64,000 nucleotides of DNA from Lantana camara (Eukaryota; Streptophyta; Magnoliopsida; Lamiales; Verbenaceae), in the NCBI GenBank assembly GCA_037501455.1, contig CM074864.1, forward strand, positions 26,406,001 to 26,470,000. The letters are read 5' to 3'. Below are positions 22,970-36,509 of this stretch, one piece after another. The notes beneath the pieces were generated by a model. It saw only the letters and a list, made by a program, of their open reading frames with translations. It was not told where the DNA came from and made no database searches. The first letter of the stretch is position 1; each line of letters opens with the position of its first letter. The position numbers were made by a program, and so were the translations under genes.

Positions 22970-25343
22970 TGTAGCACCCGGAACGCGAGGTAGCCACATC
23001 CCTCACACTATAGTTCAATCTACATATGGAATGGGGGATCCATACATGAACCAAGCCTATAGCGAATGGGAGACAATAAAAAAAAAAAAAAAACAAACCA
23101 AACTAGCTAGGCGGGACTAACCCTCAATTAGTTACAACAATGCGTGAGGGATAACACCGAAGCATAATAATATACAATACCATTGATTCAGTCCACTTTC
23201 GTTTTCTATATATATACAATTCCCAACTTCTCCAATAACAAGTCATAATATACATAGATACCCAAAACAAATCATAAGTAAAAGATATGCCAATAAATAC
23301 ATGAAAGTGAGAAAGATAAGTACTAGACCCAAAGAAAAATACCGACTCAATCCCGCCTAGCACGCAACTTGTAAGCTTGAAAATGTGAGGTGTCAGTCTA
23401 TGAAAGACTAAGTGAGGGGTTCATAAATATAAGCGCAATTACCATGCAAGCTATAATCTCGGGTAAGATTTTAAAAAAGAAACAATATAAGTTCAAATAT
23501 TACAGTAATTCTCGCCCGAGATTACAACTATCCAATTTACAATTTCAACCAATTCAATTCAATCAATCAGTAGCCTGGCGAGTGAGGGCAAATCTCCAAC
23601 CTTTCTCCGACTGTGTACAATAATTTAGTTATTCAATGATTAGGTGATCAAGAAATCAATTACAGTGCACAATTAGCAGTTTCAATAACCCCTTCTTCCT
23701 CCGGGTGATGGTGGGATTACAAAGCCCCGCCATCCAATCAGTTTGAGCATAGGGTTCATGATTCTCTATACCCAGAACTCCTTCCTCAACTAATCTCCTA
23801 GTGGATTCAGGGGTCATCCCAACAATGTGAGGGGAGTGCAGAGTTACCCGTCAGCCCGTGTTTTCCCGGATGGCTCATACACTAACCCTCGGGCCCACAG
23901 TGAATAATATACTCGCCAAAACAATCAATCAATCAATCGTACAATTCTTTCAGTAACAATAACAGTAATTAAGTACAATAATAGTGATTCAGTTGTAAAT
24001 AAATGAGGTTTTGGAAAATGATAGATATATAAATACATTTTGGCCGAAAGATCACATAGGGTGGTAACGGTTCTATATATCTAGATATTAAACCTTACCT
24101 GAAAAGCGACGGAACAAGATAAGGATATAAGAAAATGCCCAAACAATCAATGATCTCTGCCCTGGAGAAAAACTGGACAAGAAAGGAAATAACGGAAACT
24201 CGTCAGATGAGACTCAATATGAGACCAAGTATGACGCACGACCATGCTCATGTAAAGAAATAAACTAGAAATCAAGTGACACTAAGCATGTATGAAAACC
24301 AATTAACACCTAAGAGGTGAAATTAATATCAAGGAATCATGTATTCATATCATTCAATTATTTCAAGTTCAATTCGTATAGGGCAGGGAGTCACACAATC
24401 ATGTTTGAGCAATTAAGTACCAAGAAGTGTCACATAAGCCATAATTATCAATTAATCAAGCACAATTATCATATAATTCACATATGGGAGCCAAGAGGGT
24501 GAAAAGAAAGCAAGAAGAGAGGTTTTGATGAAGTTAGGCAAAACCCAACAATATTCGGAAACGTACATGCTGTAGGAAAACTGGAATATCTTGAGTTCTA
24601 GAGGTTGGAATTGAGGTTTGCTGCTGGGTATAAAACTAGACACAAAGACCTTTCCGGTGATATATGGCTCGTTTTCTGGTTCAAAGCGAGGTAAAAATGG
24701 CGTACATTCGAACTTAGGTGAATGCAGTTTTCCGATGAAGTGGCGACACCAAAACTAATTGATTATATCTCACAATCTAGAAAAGATATTGAGGTGATTC
24801 CAATGGAAGAGTATTCTAGACTTCAAAATGTTTCCATAGGTTTAAAAATCAGGTCAATCAGAGTTTAGATAAGGGTGTCGCGGCCGTGAAAAAATTATAC
24901 TGAAAATCAATCGTGGCCACGAAGGAATTTGGCCAACTTTTTGACTTGTTGGTCGCGGCCGCGATAAAAAATGGTCACGAAATGGTCGCGGGTGCGACCA
25001 CGACTCGAGCAGTAGCAAAAGCTTTGGGAAAAACAGGGCAAGCTCAAATTTTGGCTCCCAATCCACTTTCACACCAAATCAAAGCAAGAATTCAACTCCA
25101 AACTAACATATAACATATATATGATCATATATATCAATTAAGCTTCATATAATCTAAGGAATAAACCTTTGATTCATCAAAATTCATCCAACAAATCCCT
25201 AAGAGTACTATGATCATATATGCTTCATATTCCTTGAACCCAAGTTAAATATGCATGAAACCAACTCACATTCAACATGCATGCTTCAATTTAAGTCATG
25301 AATTACATATAATTTCAAAACCCTAACTTACATTCAAGTTCAT

Positions 25344-25375
<32 letters not shown>

Positions 25376-25983
25376 GCTTACCTTGAAGAAGAAGATGGAA
25401 GAAGAAAGGAAGAGATGAGGTTTGTGTGATGATTTCCTTGAAGAAGATGGAAGAATTCCTTGGCTCTTGCTTCCTTGGTTGAATCGAGATTAGAAGGAAG
25501 AAGAAATGGAGAGTTCTTTCTTGTCTTTTGAATGAGGAAAAATGAAGAGAAAGTGGGTGTATGTGTGTATATGTATGTCGTGGAAAAAAATGGGAAGAAA
25601 AGGAAAATTGCAACTTGGTCCTTGACAAATTTAATTTAATGCAATCAAGTATTCAATTTAGCAAAGATACAAACAAGTCCTCAAGGAATTTATCAATTAA
25701 GTCCATAAATTATACAAAGTTTCGATTAAGGACAATTAGGCATAAAATCCTCACAATTGCAAATAATTTAAACACTTAATCATGCTCGGGAAATTAAATA
25801 CACAACTCACGTAATTGAATTCACGAAAATTAGTGATTTAAACCATATGATTCACGAAAGGTTACAAATGCTTAAATGAAATTGCACGAATAAAATAACG
25901 AAAAAGGAAGTAAATAAACCCTAAACCTCAAACTCACACGCGTAACGCGCTTACCTGAACGTCTGAAAAACTGGGGCGTTACA
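22970..25983 (-). mobile_element. Solo LTR (3014 bp) nested in LARD internal region, copy 1
   Basis: Plus-strand edges TGTAGCACCCGG and GGGGCGTTACA. Flanked by CCCAA (22965-22969) and CCTAA (25984-25988), a 5-bp TSD with one mismatch. It is a distant relative of the host LTR: similar ends, a post-TATA hairpin (AGTC-N7-GACT, 23395-23409), and a GC palindrome cluster (24912-25000: CGTGGCCACG, TCGCGGCCGCGA, TGGTCGCGGGTGCGACCA). A CA/TA microsatellite lies near 25344-25374. Its presence at the same place in both units shows that it predates the tandem duplication. Confidence 0.85.
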
Positions 25984-26546
25984 CCTAATCCCTTTATTGC
26001 CTACGATATCCATGATACTTTCCTCATTGAGGAGAAAGGCTCTCATCACTAAAACCCTTGGAGTTGTTAAGAAGAGAACCTTCAATCTTTCCTCAATTAT
26101 TTCCTTTAAGCTTTCCCAATAAGGCTATCCCTCGTCGGATAATTGTATACTTAAGGAAGGAAAAGCTATTAATCTCTTTCTAATGCGCCACCATCTACTC
26201 GTCCTTGATATTTATGTTGAATAGTGAATCAATCATTTCCCTTCCTAGGAATTGAGTTCAGAGACTTATTCCTGGTTTCGCTTCACTTCAATACTCTTTT
26301 GATTACCCATCATTGAAAAGATTCTTCTTCCTCGAATTCCAAACCGATACATCGAGTGTTTAAGGACGAGGCTCGCGTGATGTAGTACCAATCTTCTTCT
26401 TTTTATTATATCCTCAACTTCCTATTATAACTTCAATCAAATCTTCAAGGTCACCACTTCCTTCTTACCCCGGTTTTCACCACCACGAAGGGGGACTTCT
26501 CTCAATTATAAGCTATCATGAAAACATTAAACTCATGCATGCCAGG

Positions 26547-27194
26547 TTAGATTTGCATATGTTTTGGCGGTCCACATCCGTAACATCGCCCCAATCTCTT
26601 CCAACAATTCTCATAAGTATGAGAATTTCTCCTACAATGAGCACACGGTGGTTGCTCCAAAGATGAGAGTCCCTTCACTTTCTTCTTTCCTTTCGGCCCC
26701 GATTGAGAGTCCTCTCGATTCCGCTTTGATCCTAATCTCGAGCGACTTCTTACTCGGCTCTTTTCTTTCAATTTCTTGGATTCAACTTGAAGAGCTTCCC
26801 GGGTGCTCCCAATCCAAGCTTTAGACTCGATCCCAGTTTTCATTTCCCGAAGATCTTCCCCAATTCCATCCATAAATTGGGCCACTCTTTCAGACTCGTT
26901 CGGTCTTCTTGAATAGATATAAGGGCATACATTGATCTTATGTTCGGGGGAACCGCTTCTAGTACACCCGCCCAACCTTCTCCAACATTTCCCATAGCTA
27001 TGGTTGGGTCCTCCGCAGTGGGTGCACGGGACTTGTTCTTCGGGAAACGATGCGCCCGACAAGAATATAAGATCTCTTCTAACAAATCGAGCTATTTTAC
27101 CCTTCATCTTAGTGGATTGATTATTGGTGCGATGATTCGACAGCCGTGAAGAGCCTTCATCTTTACTAGATCCCAATTTCAGCTTAGGGGCCAT
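26547..27194 (-). pseudogene. Gag-like relic with two zinc-knuckle pairs, copy 1
   Basis: 215 codons starting MAPKLKLGSS and ending in a stop inside a knuckle. Near residue 57 is a full CCHC knuckle (CTHCGGPNHSYGKC), followed by a second whose second Cys is Ser (CTRSGSPEHKINVC). Residues about 96-140 resemble the C-terminal part of a gypsy Gag core. A Lys/Arg-rich linker follows, then a second pair: CAHCRRNSHTYENC and a truncated CYGCGPPKH. One knuckle pair is the norm, so the first is probably a misplaced duplicate and most of the Gag core is missing. The ATG lies 279 bases after the minus-strand LTR end, a normal leader length. Nucleic-acid binding is plausible; a complete Gag is not. Confidence 0.7.
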
Positions 27195-27453
27195 AGTCGT
27201 TGAGATGAGTGGTTAATCATTGTAAGATATTAACCTTCAATACACAAGGAAGATGAAAATATGATGTATGCGGTTAGTGAGTGATTATGACACGTAAATG
27301 GAATAATTAACATAAAGTAGTAGCAATTTTTAAAACACATAATTAAGAAAATTCACATATCTTGATGCAATGCACACATTAGCATGTTGTTTCCACGCCG
27401 TACAACCTATACTTGACATAACACGACGCTAGAACTTTGATTTTGTAACCCGA

Positions 27454-27465
27454 GCTTTGATACCA
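27454..27465 (-). other. LARD primer-binding site, tRNA-Met type, copy 1
   Basis: Minus strand TGGTATCAAAGC, eight bases after the LTR end. The spacer TCTTAAAG nearly equals that of the plus-strand element (TCCTAAAG), supporting common descent. Confidence 0.85.
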
Positions 27466-27473
27466 CTTTAAGA

Positions 27474-30400
27474 TGTAGCACCCGGAGCGGCGAGCCACCA
27501 CATCCCCCCCACCTAGACCCGAGCCCACATATAAAATAGAAATCCATACACGAGCCCAAGACTAAGCGAACGGGAACCTACACCCACTCGCTAAGCCAGG
27601 CGGAGCTAAGATAAGACCAGAGCACGCAAAACAAGCAGGAAACAAAAGCATGTAACAAAAACCAAGAAGATAAATCCATAAAAACGGGTTCAACTATCCC
27701 TAGAGACCTGTCCCGGATATAAAAATCAAGAATTCATACATAATTCACTAAAAAATGCATAATGTATACATACTTCCACTATCAAAATTGAATCAAATAC
27801 AAGATGTGTCGGAATGCAAATGAAATGTAACTCGAGTTAGGAGACTAGAACTTGCCCGACTCACGACTCTGCCTAGCACGGTCCAAAACCTGCGAACTGA
27901 AAAGCCGAAAAGAGAGGGTCAATCCACCGACTGAGTGAGGGGGCTAATGCACACCCACACACGTATACATATAGAGCAAAGCACCTAATGAATAAAAGAC
28001 TATGAACCGGGATAGGGTTTTGCAAACTAAAGTCATTTTCGAGTCAAACTTAAACTTATACTGATCGAAACATAACAAACTTAACATATTCGTATTATAA
28101 TATAAAGGAAATCTCATATCCCGTTTCATAATCAACATATCAAACTAATTCTTATACTCGGCGAGCACGGGTCTTACTCTAGCTCCCCAATTCTTAATAT
28201 AAATACAAAACGGAAAGCATAATTCACAAACAATTGATCCCCAACATCCATGTAGTTCGGGGAGCAAGCCCTCACTACAGATAACCATTACCAAAATCAC
28301 ACGAGGTAGCTAATCCACGTTATGCCTTCCCCGGTTACCACCGAGGGCTTAAAGCACCACGCTTCCTCAACCATCACGAGTCGCACATGAGTACTTCAAA
28401 TGAGAGCGTGCACAGGGGTCATAACCGGCGACCCCATGGTCGCCCTGGGTCTCCCTTACCCACGTCTCGGGGAGGCCCTAAAGCAAACCATTACCAACAC
28501 AATACCATAACTCGCTACTTACCAAACTTATCATATCAAAACTTACATACTTTATCAGAGCATACCTTACCTTGCAACTTAGCATATGCTATAGACGTAC
28601 CTCTCCTTGTCATCCTAATCCATAGCTAGTATGAAGACACACGATTTGGAGCATAGTTTTGTTGTAAAACAGTAAGCTTACATACGTTTATACTTATAGT
28701 TTTCAAAACCCATAATCATTTGACAAGGTCATAAACATGTTATATAAACACTTATCTATTATATAAATATAATAATATATTTGCATACGGGCTTGAAAAC
28801 GACTACATAAGGTTGTAGGTCACATTAACTATAAGGAAACAAACCTAAAACCTCACCTTTTACCAAGAATGCTCACGAACAAGCATTGACGACCAAGAAG
28901 TAGCTTAAATGGTGGAACCGACTCCTCCGAAACTCAATTCTGAGAAAACGAACATAAACTTATGACTTAGACTCGATCAAGAACCACTTAGATGCACGGC
29001 GATGCATATGGATGCAAATGAATGAAATGAATACAAATGACATGCAAGAATGCATCACTCAAGCCATTCAAGTTCAAAACTCATATAAAGTGTTTCATAT
29101 CACTTCATAACCGTAATTCATAAAATGTAACAAATAATCAAATCACAAAATTACACCTAGAGCACATGTTTCATGCATAAGAATTCAAATAAAAACACAA
29201 GACATTCATAGTTTAAACCATAATATATAAAACTAAATCAAATAAATTAATAATTAAATAATTACACAATTTATATATTTATATATATACCAAAGTACAC
29301 GTCCCAGCAGCCATACACATGCATGTAGCCTCAATTAATATCATAAGATAGCTTTCACAAAATTAGATCTTATTATAATATTTGAACCGCACGTAATATC
29401 ATGCAAAAGGATAAAATAATTGAACATTAAATGCAAGGAAGCAAATTGAGCAAGGATAGGAGTAGCCATCATCTCCCCCCTACTGAGGAGATTTCGTTCA
29501 GCACTTTCCCCGGCCAAGGAAACATGTAAAAATGATACAAAAGGTCCCCCACGTAAAGTCCCCGGCCGGGGACTTCTTCTTTTCAAAATCTCCCCGTCCG
29601 GGGAGATATTTTCCGGCGCAAATGTGAAGCAGCATCGTAGCTTTCTCCCCTGTTTGAAGGCAACCCACAACAGTAGCAAATAACAAAGTACAAGGCAACA
29701 AATAACAGGTATCAAACGAAGCAAGAACAACACTCCAAACTCATACAAATCACCAACAAGAAAAAGGAAACATAGCAGCCACGAGAGGAAAGGAAAAGCT
29801 TGAAAACCTTCATGCTCATCAATGGTGATTTCACATACACCCCACATACAACCAATTCAAGCATATATGCACATAATACCAGCTATGAGGAACACATTTC
29901 ATGTACCAATTCCAAGAAAACCGAACTCAAACCATGAATTCCTAAAGTGAATGTTTAACCTAACTATTCACCATATTATTCAAACTCATACGAATCATGG
30001 ATGAAAGCTAGAAATTCATGGATGGAAATGGTCATAAGATCACGAAGAATTCAAATATTAACTCATGTCTGGAGGAAGTTGGAAGATAAGAGAGATTGAG
30101 CTAAGAAATCTCTTGGTTGAAAAGTGATAATGGACGGATGAAGGGTTTTCGCCAAATTGCTGTTGATTTCCTTTCTTTCTTGGTTGTGGTTCAGTCCAAA
30201 TGAAAAGGGAATATTGGGTGCTGAGTTCGGAAGAAGTGGGGCTAAGAATCAAGTGAAAATACCAAGAAATGTGGGACTTATGTGTAAATAAGTGAAAGGT
30301 GGTCATATGAGGATGGCACGAAGTTACGGGTTGATTTCGAGGTACCAAGTGTAGTTAGAAAAATTCAAGGATTGTTCCATTACACTCCAATCATCGAAAT

Positions 30401-30796
30401 GAGTTCAACGGAGTTGACGAAATTTGAATCCGAATTCCCGAGCTCAAGTTATACTACCCGAAACCCAAGGTGCGCTAAGAATAATTTAGCCCCCTTTAGG
30501 TCACCCAAACGAAACAACTCCTGAAATCCCGACATATAAACCCAAAAACACATAACGAGCATATATTCATGTTCATAACTCATAAGACTTCAATATAATA
30601 GAAAAGCATGAAATTTCGATCTTAAATCGAATAAAACGCAACACGTTTCAACAAAGAGGTAAATAATTCAAATAAGTGAATTCAAATTTCAAAAGAAATA
30701 ACTATTAAATAATTAAATTAACAATTAAATGAAATTAATTAATTTAAATCGCGCACATACATCGTACCTGTACGGATGATCAGACGGGGTGTCACA
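27474..30796 (-). repeat. LARD array LTR2 (3323 bp), chimeric middle LTR
   Basis: The stretch 27474-29110 matches LTR3 (36510-38146) without a difference that I found. The stretch from 29084 to 30796 matches LTR1 (20048-21760) with one visible change (29612). The switch lies where all three are identical, 29084-29110. It has a PBS on one side and a PPT on the other, so it serves as 5' LTR of copy 1 and 3' LTR of copy 2. Confidence 0.9.
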
Positions 30797-32005
30797 ATCT
30801 TCCCCCCTTAAGAGAACCAGGTCCGTCCCCAGGTTTGCCTGCTCGAGTTTCAAGCTCGAACAACTTTCCATATTCACCCAAGTTCGAGGTTTATGACGTT
30901 CCAACAAGGGTTAGCCCGGTAAGGTCTTCATGCGCAAGGGGTCTGCTCACTTCTTGAAATCTTGATAGAGAATTCCTCATCGCTTGATCCGTGTTAGGAG
31001 CAACTAAAATGGTTCGCACGATAGGAGGGTCCAAGTTTGATTCATCACCTATCGTTTGATTCATTCCAACTACTCGAGAGCTTGGTGTTACATAAATGGC
31101 GTAGTTACTGAACTTCCACCACTCGCACCTTCTAACTTAAGAAGTCCCTTTGCTAGAGAGTTAAACCACCACTTCCTGCTCGTATGGAAGACCATTGCCA
31201 ACATGACTCTCAACTTACCGTGAAAACACACACTCGAACAAAACACACAACAAACACACACACGCACAAGTAAAGCAGACGTCAATAATATATAACAAAT
31301 AAGGATGCATGATGCACGTGCCATGAATGATTTAGGTACCGTTCACCATTTCTCGAAGTCCTTCATATTGGTGAGATTGAGCGAAGAGTCGAGGTTGGGG
31401 TTGTAGAGCTCATAACTCGAATTCTTTGTCCTCGGATTTCTTAAGTGGTCTCCTAGCTTGGCAATTTCATTCCTTCTTCCCAACTTCACCTCTAATTGAC
31501 GATACCTAACCTCGAGCAATTCTCTTTTCTCGTTTATAAATCCTCCAATCAGCATGAGGGATTGTTTCAATTCTTTTCCTCTGAAGTCTCTCACACTCCT
31601 TTTAATCTTGAAATATCTTAAACCCGGTTCACAATTATCATAACGTAACCTCCAGTTACCATGACATTTCACGATCCGTTCCTTCTAGGATATCCTTAAA
31701 CTTCCTTTAATTCAAATCTCAGTTTTCTCGGCATCTCTCTCTTGTATTTTGTTGTCCAGTGAAGAGATACTATTCGACATTAGCGTGTAGTATGCCTAGT
31801 GAATACATCTTCACAATCTCCATCATTCTTCGATCCCTTAAAGCTCTTTCATTCTATTTGACCTCTTCAAGAATTATTTATCCTGAGTTCCCATACTCTA
31901 ACTCGTCCTTCTTTTCTTTTCAATATTCTTGAATAATGAAACAACATCTTGCTCTCTCGGGAATTAAAACTCTCAACTTCGTAGCTCCTCCTCCTTAATT
32001 CCCAA

Positions 32006-34379
32006 TGTAGCACCCGGAACGCGAGGTAGCCACATCCCTCACACTATAGTTCAATCTACATATGGAATGGGGGATCCATACATGAACCAAGCCTATAGCG
32101 AATGGGAGACAATAAAAAAAAAAAAAAAACAAACCAAACTAGCTAGGCGGGACTAACCCTCAATTAGTTACAACAATGCGTGAGGGATAACACCGAAGCA
32201 TAATAATATACAATACCATTGATTCAGTCCAGTTTCGTTTTCTATATATATACAATTCCCAACTTCTCCAATAACAAGTCATAATATACATAGATACCCA
32301 AAACAAATCATAAGTAAAAGATATGCCAATAAATACATGAAAGTGAGAAAGATAAGTACTAGACCCAAAGAAAAATACCGACTCAATCCCGCCTAGCACG
32401 CAACTTGTAAGCTTGAAAATGTGAGGTGTCAGTCTATGAAAGACTAAGTGAGGGGTTCATAAATATAAGCGCAATTACCATGCAAGCTATAATCTCGGGT
32501 AAGATTTTAAAAAAGAAACAATATAAGTTCAAATATTACAGTAATTCTCGCCCGAGATTACAACTATCCAATTTACAATTTCAACCAATTCAATTCAATC
32601 AATCAGTAGCCTGGCGAGTGAGGGCAAATCTCCAACCTTTCTCCGACTGTGTACAATAATTTAGTTATTCAATGATTAGGTGATCAAGAAATCAATTACA
32701 GTGCACAATTAGCAGTTTCAATAACCCCTTCTTCCTCCGGGTGATGGTGGGATTACAAAGCCCCGCCATCCAATCAGTTTGAGCATAGGGTTCATGATTC
32801 TCTATACCCAGAACTCCTTCCTCAACTAATCTCCTAGTGGATTCAGGGGTCATCCCAACAATGTGAGGGGAGTGCAGAGTTACCCGTCAGCCCGTGTTTT
32901 CCCGGATGGCTCATACACTAACCCTCGGGCCCACAGTGAATAATATACTCGCCAAAACAATCAATCAATCAATCGTACAATTCTTTCAGTAACAATAACA
33001 GTAATTAAGTACAATAATAGTGATTCAGTTGTAAATAAATGAGGTTTTGGAAAATGATAGATATATAAATACATTTTGGCCGAAAGATCACATAGGGTGG
33101 TAACGGTTCTATATATCTAGATATTAAACCTTACCTGAAAAGCGACGGAACAAGATAAGGATATAAGAAAATGCCCAAACAATCAATGATCTCTGCCCTG
33201 GAGAAAAACTGGACAAGAAAGGAAATAACGGAAACTCGTCAGATGAGACTCAATATGAGACCAAGTATGACGCACGACCATGCTCATGTAAAGAAATAAA
33301 CTAGAAATCAAGTGACACTAAGCATGTATGAAAACCAATTAACACCTAAGAGGTGAAATTAATATCAAGGAATCATGTATTCATATCATTCAATTATTTC
33401 AAGTTCAATTCGTATAGGGCAGGGAGTCACACAATCATGTTTGAGCAATTAAGTACCAAGAAGTGTCACATAAGCCATAATTATCAATTAATCAAGCACA
33501 ATTATCATATAATTCACATATGGGAGCCAAGAGGGTGAAAAGAAAGCAAGAAGAGAGGTTTTGATGAAGTTAGGCAAAACCCAACAATATTCGGAAACGT
33601 ACATGCTGTAGGAAAACTGGAATATCTTGAGTTCTAGAGGTTGGAATTGAGGTTTGCTGCTGGGTATAAAACTAGACACAAAGACCTTTCCGGTGATATA
33701 TGGCTCGTTTTCTGGTTCAAAGCGAGGTAAAAATGGCGTACATTCGAACTTAGGTGAATGCAGTTTTCCGATGAAGTGGCGACACCAAAACTAATTGATT
33801 ATATCTCACAATCTAGAAAAGATATTGAGGTGATTCCAATGGAAGAGTATTCTAGACTTCAAAATGTTTCCATAGGTTTAAAAATCAGGTCAATCAGAGT
33901 TTAGATAAGGGTGTCGCGGCCGTGAAAAAATTATACTGAAAATCAATCGTGGCCACGAAGGAATTTGGCCAACTTTTTGACTTGTTGGTCGCGGCCGCGA
34001 TAAAAAATGGTCACGAAATGGTCGCGGGTGCGACCACGACTCGAGCAGTAGCAAAAGCTTTGGGAAAAACAGGGCAAGCTCAAATTTTGGCTCCCAATCC
34101 ACTTTCACACCAAATCAAAGCAAGAATTCAACTCCAAACTAACATATAACATATATATGATCATATATATCAATTAAGCTTCATATAATCTAAGGAATAA
34201 ACCTTTGATTCATCAAAATTCATCCAACAAATCCCTAAGAGTACTATGATCATATATGCTTCATATTCCTTGAACCCAAGTTAAATATGCATGAAACCAA
34301 CTCACATTCAACATGCATGCTTCAATTTAAGTCATGAATTACATATAATTTCAAAACCCTAACTTACATTCAAGTTCAT

Positions 34380-34411
<32 letters not shown>

Positions 34412-35019
34412 GCTTACCTTGAAGAAGAAGATGGAAGAAGAAAGGAAGAGATGAGGTTTGTGTGATGATTTCCTTGAAGAAGATGGAAGAATTCCTTGGC
34501 TCTTGCTTCCTTGGTTGAATCGAGATTAGAAGGAAGAAGAAATGGAGAGTTCTTTCTTGTCTTTTGAATGAGGAAAAATGAAGAGAAAGTGGGTGTATGT
34601 GTGTATATGTATGTCGTGGAAAAAAATGGGAAGAAAAGGAAAATTGCAACTTGGTCCTTGACAAATTTAATTTAATGCAATCAAGTATTCAATTTAGCAA
34701 AGATACAAACAAGTCCTCAAGGAATTTATCAATTAAGTCCATAAATTATACAAAGTTTCGATTAAGGACAATTAGGCATAAAATCCTCACAATTGCAAAT
34801 AATTTAAACACTTAATCATGCTCGGGAAATTAAATACACAACTCACGTAATTGAATTCACGAAAATTAGTGATTTAAACCATATGATTCACGAAAGGTTA
34901 CAAATGCTTAAATGAAATTGCACGAATAAAATAACGAAAAAGGAAGTAAATAAACCCTAAACCTCAAACTCACACGCGTAACGCGCTTACCTGAACGTCT
35001 GAAAAACTGGGGCGTTACA
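32006..35019 (-). mobile_element. Nested solo LTR, copy 2
   Basis: Same insertion, edges and imperfect TSD as at 22970-25983; it was copied with the unit and is not an independent insertion. Confidence 0.85.
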
Positions 35020-35582
35020 CCTAATCCCTTTATTGCCTACGATATCCATGATACTTTCCTCATTGAGGAGAAAGGCTCTCATCACTAAAACCCTTGGAGT
35101 TGTTAAGAAGAGAACCTTCAATCTTTCCTCAATTATTTCCTTTAAGCTTTCCCAATAAGGCTATCCCTCGTCGGATAATTATATACTTAAGGAAGGAAAA
35201 GCTATTAATCTCTTTCTAATGCGCCACCATCTACTCGTCCTTGATATTTATGTTGAATAGTGAATCAATCATTTCCCTTCCTAGGAATTGAGTTCAGAGA
35301 CTTATTCTTGGTTTCGCTTCACTTCAATACTCTTTTGATTACCCATCATTGAAAAGATTCTTCTTCCTCGAATTCCAAACCGATACATCGAGTGTTTAAG
35401 GACGAGGCTCGCGTGATGTAGTACCAATCTTCTTCTTTTTATTATATCCTCAACTTCCTATTATAACTTCAATCAAATCTTCAAGGTCACCACTTCCTTC
35501 TTACCCCGGTTTTCACCACCACGAAGGGGGACTTCTCTCAATTATAAGCTATCATGAAAACATTAAACTCATGCATGCCAGG

Positions 35583-36230
35583 TTAGATTTGCATATGTTT
35601 TGGCGGTCCACATCCGTAACATCGCCCCAATCTCTTCCAACAATTCTCATAAGTATGAGAATTTCTCCTACAATGAGCACACGGTGGTTGCTCCAAAGAT
35701 GAGAGTCCCTTCACTTTCTTCTTTCCTTTCGGCCCCGATTGAGAGTCCTCTCGATTCCGCTTTGATCCTAATCTCGAGCGACTTCTTACTCGGCTCTTTT
35801 CTTTCAATTTCTTGGATTCAACTTGAAGAGCTTCCCGGGTGCTCCCAATCCAAGCTTTAGACTCGATCCCAGTTTTCATTTCCCGAAGATCTTCCCCAAT
35901 TCCATCCATAAATTGGGCCACTCTTTCAGACTCGTTCGGTCTTCTTGAATAGATATAAGGGCATACATTGATCTTATGTTCGGGGGAACCGCTTCTAGTA
36001 CACCCGCCCAACCTTCTCCAACATTTCCCATAGCTATGGTTGGGTCCTCCGCAGTGGGTGCACGGGACTTGTTCTTCGGGAAACGATGCGCCCGACAAGA
36101 ATATAAGATCTCTTCTAACAAATCGAGCTATTTTACCCTTCATCTTAGTGGATTGATTATTGGTGCGATGATTCGACAGCCGTGAAGAGCCTTCATCTTT
36201 ACTAGATCCCAATTTCAGCTTAGGGGCCAT
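35583..36230 (-). pseudogene. Gag-like relic, copy 2
   Basis: Protein identical to the copy 1 relic at 26547-27194: same start, same doubled knuckle pairs, same stop inside the last knuckle. The defects therefore predate the duplication. Confidence 0.7.
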
Positions 36231-36489
36231 AGTCGTTGAGATGAGTGGTTAATCATTGTAAGATATTAACCTTCAATACACAAGGAAGATGAAAATATGA
36301 TGTATGCGGTTAGTGAGTGATTATGACACGTAAATGGAATAATTAACATAAAGTAGTAGCAATTTTTAAAACACATAATTAAGAAAATTCACATATCTTG
36401 ATGCAATGCACACATTAGCATGTTGTTTCCACGCCGTACAACCTATACTTGACATAACACGACGCTAGAACTTTGATTTTGTAACCCGA

Positions 36490-36501
36490 GCTTTGATACC
36501 A
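36490..36501 (-). other. LARD primer-binding site, copy 2
   Basis: Minus strand TGGTATCAAAGC after LTR3, same spacer as copy 1. Confidence 0.85.
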
Positions 36502-36509
36502 CTTTAAGA

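Larger units (their letters stand above)
21761..27473 (-). mobile_element. LARD internal region, copy 1 (carries a nested solo LTR)
   Basis: The element's own internal sequence is 21761-22969 plus 25984-27473, about 2.7 kb. It holds a minus-strand PPT, a gag relic and a PBS. Between PPT and solo LTR are only short frames (for example 22307-22636, 109 codons) without a recognisable domain. No protease, RT or integrase motif is visible. Confidence 0.85.
30797..36509 (-). mobile_element. LARD internal region, copy 2
   Basis: Copy of 21761-27473 at +9036: PPT 30797-30809, nested solo LTR 32006-35019, gag relic 35583-36230, PBS 36490-36501. Differences seen: 31874 (C to T), 32232 (C to G), 35181 (G to A), 35308 (C to T) relative to copy 1. 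Confidence 0.9.

Noticed and set aside
22970..25983. Full-length nested element rather than a solo LTR
   Set aside because: There is one set of LTR ends, no PBS or PPT inside and no coding region.
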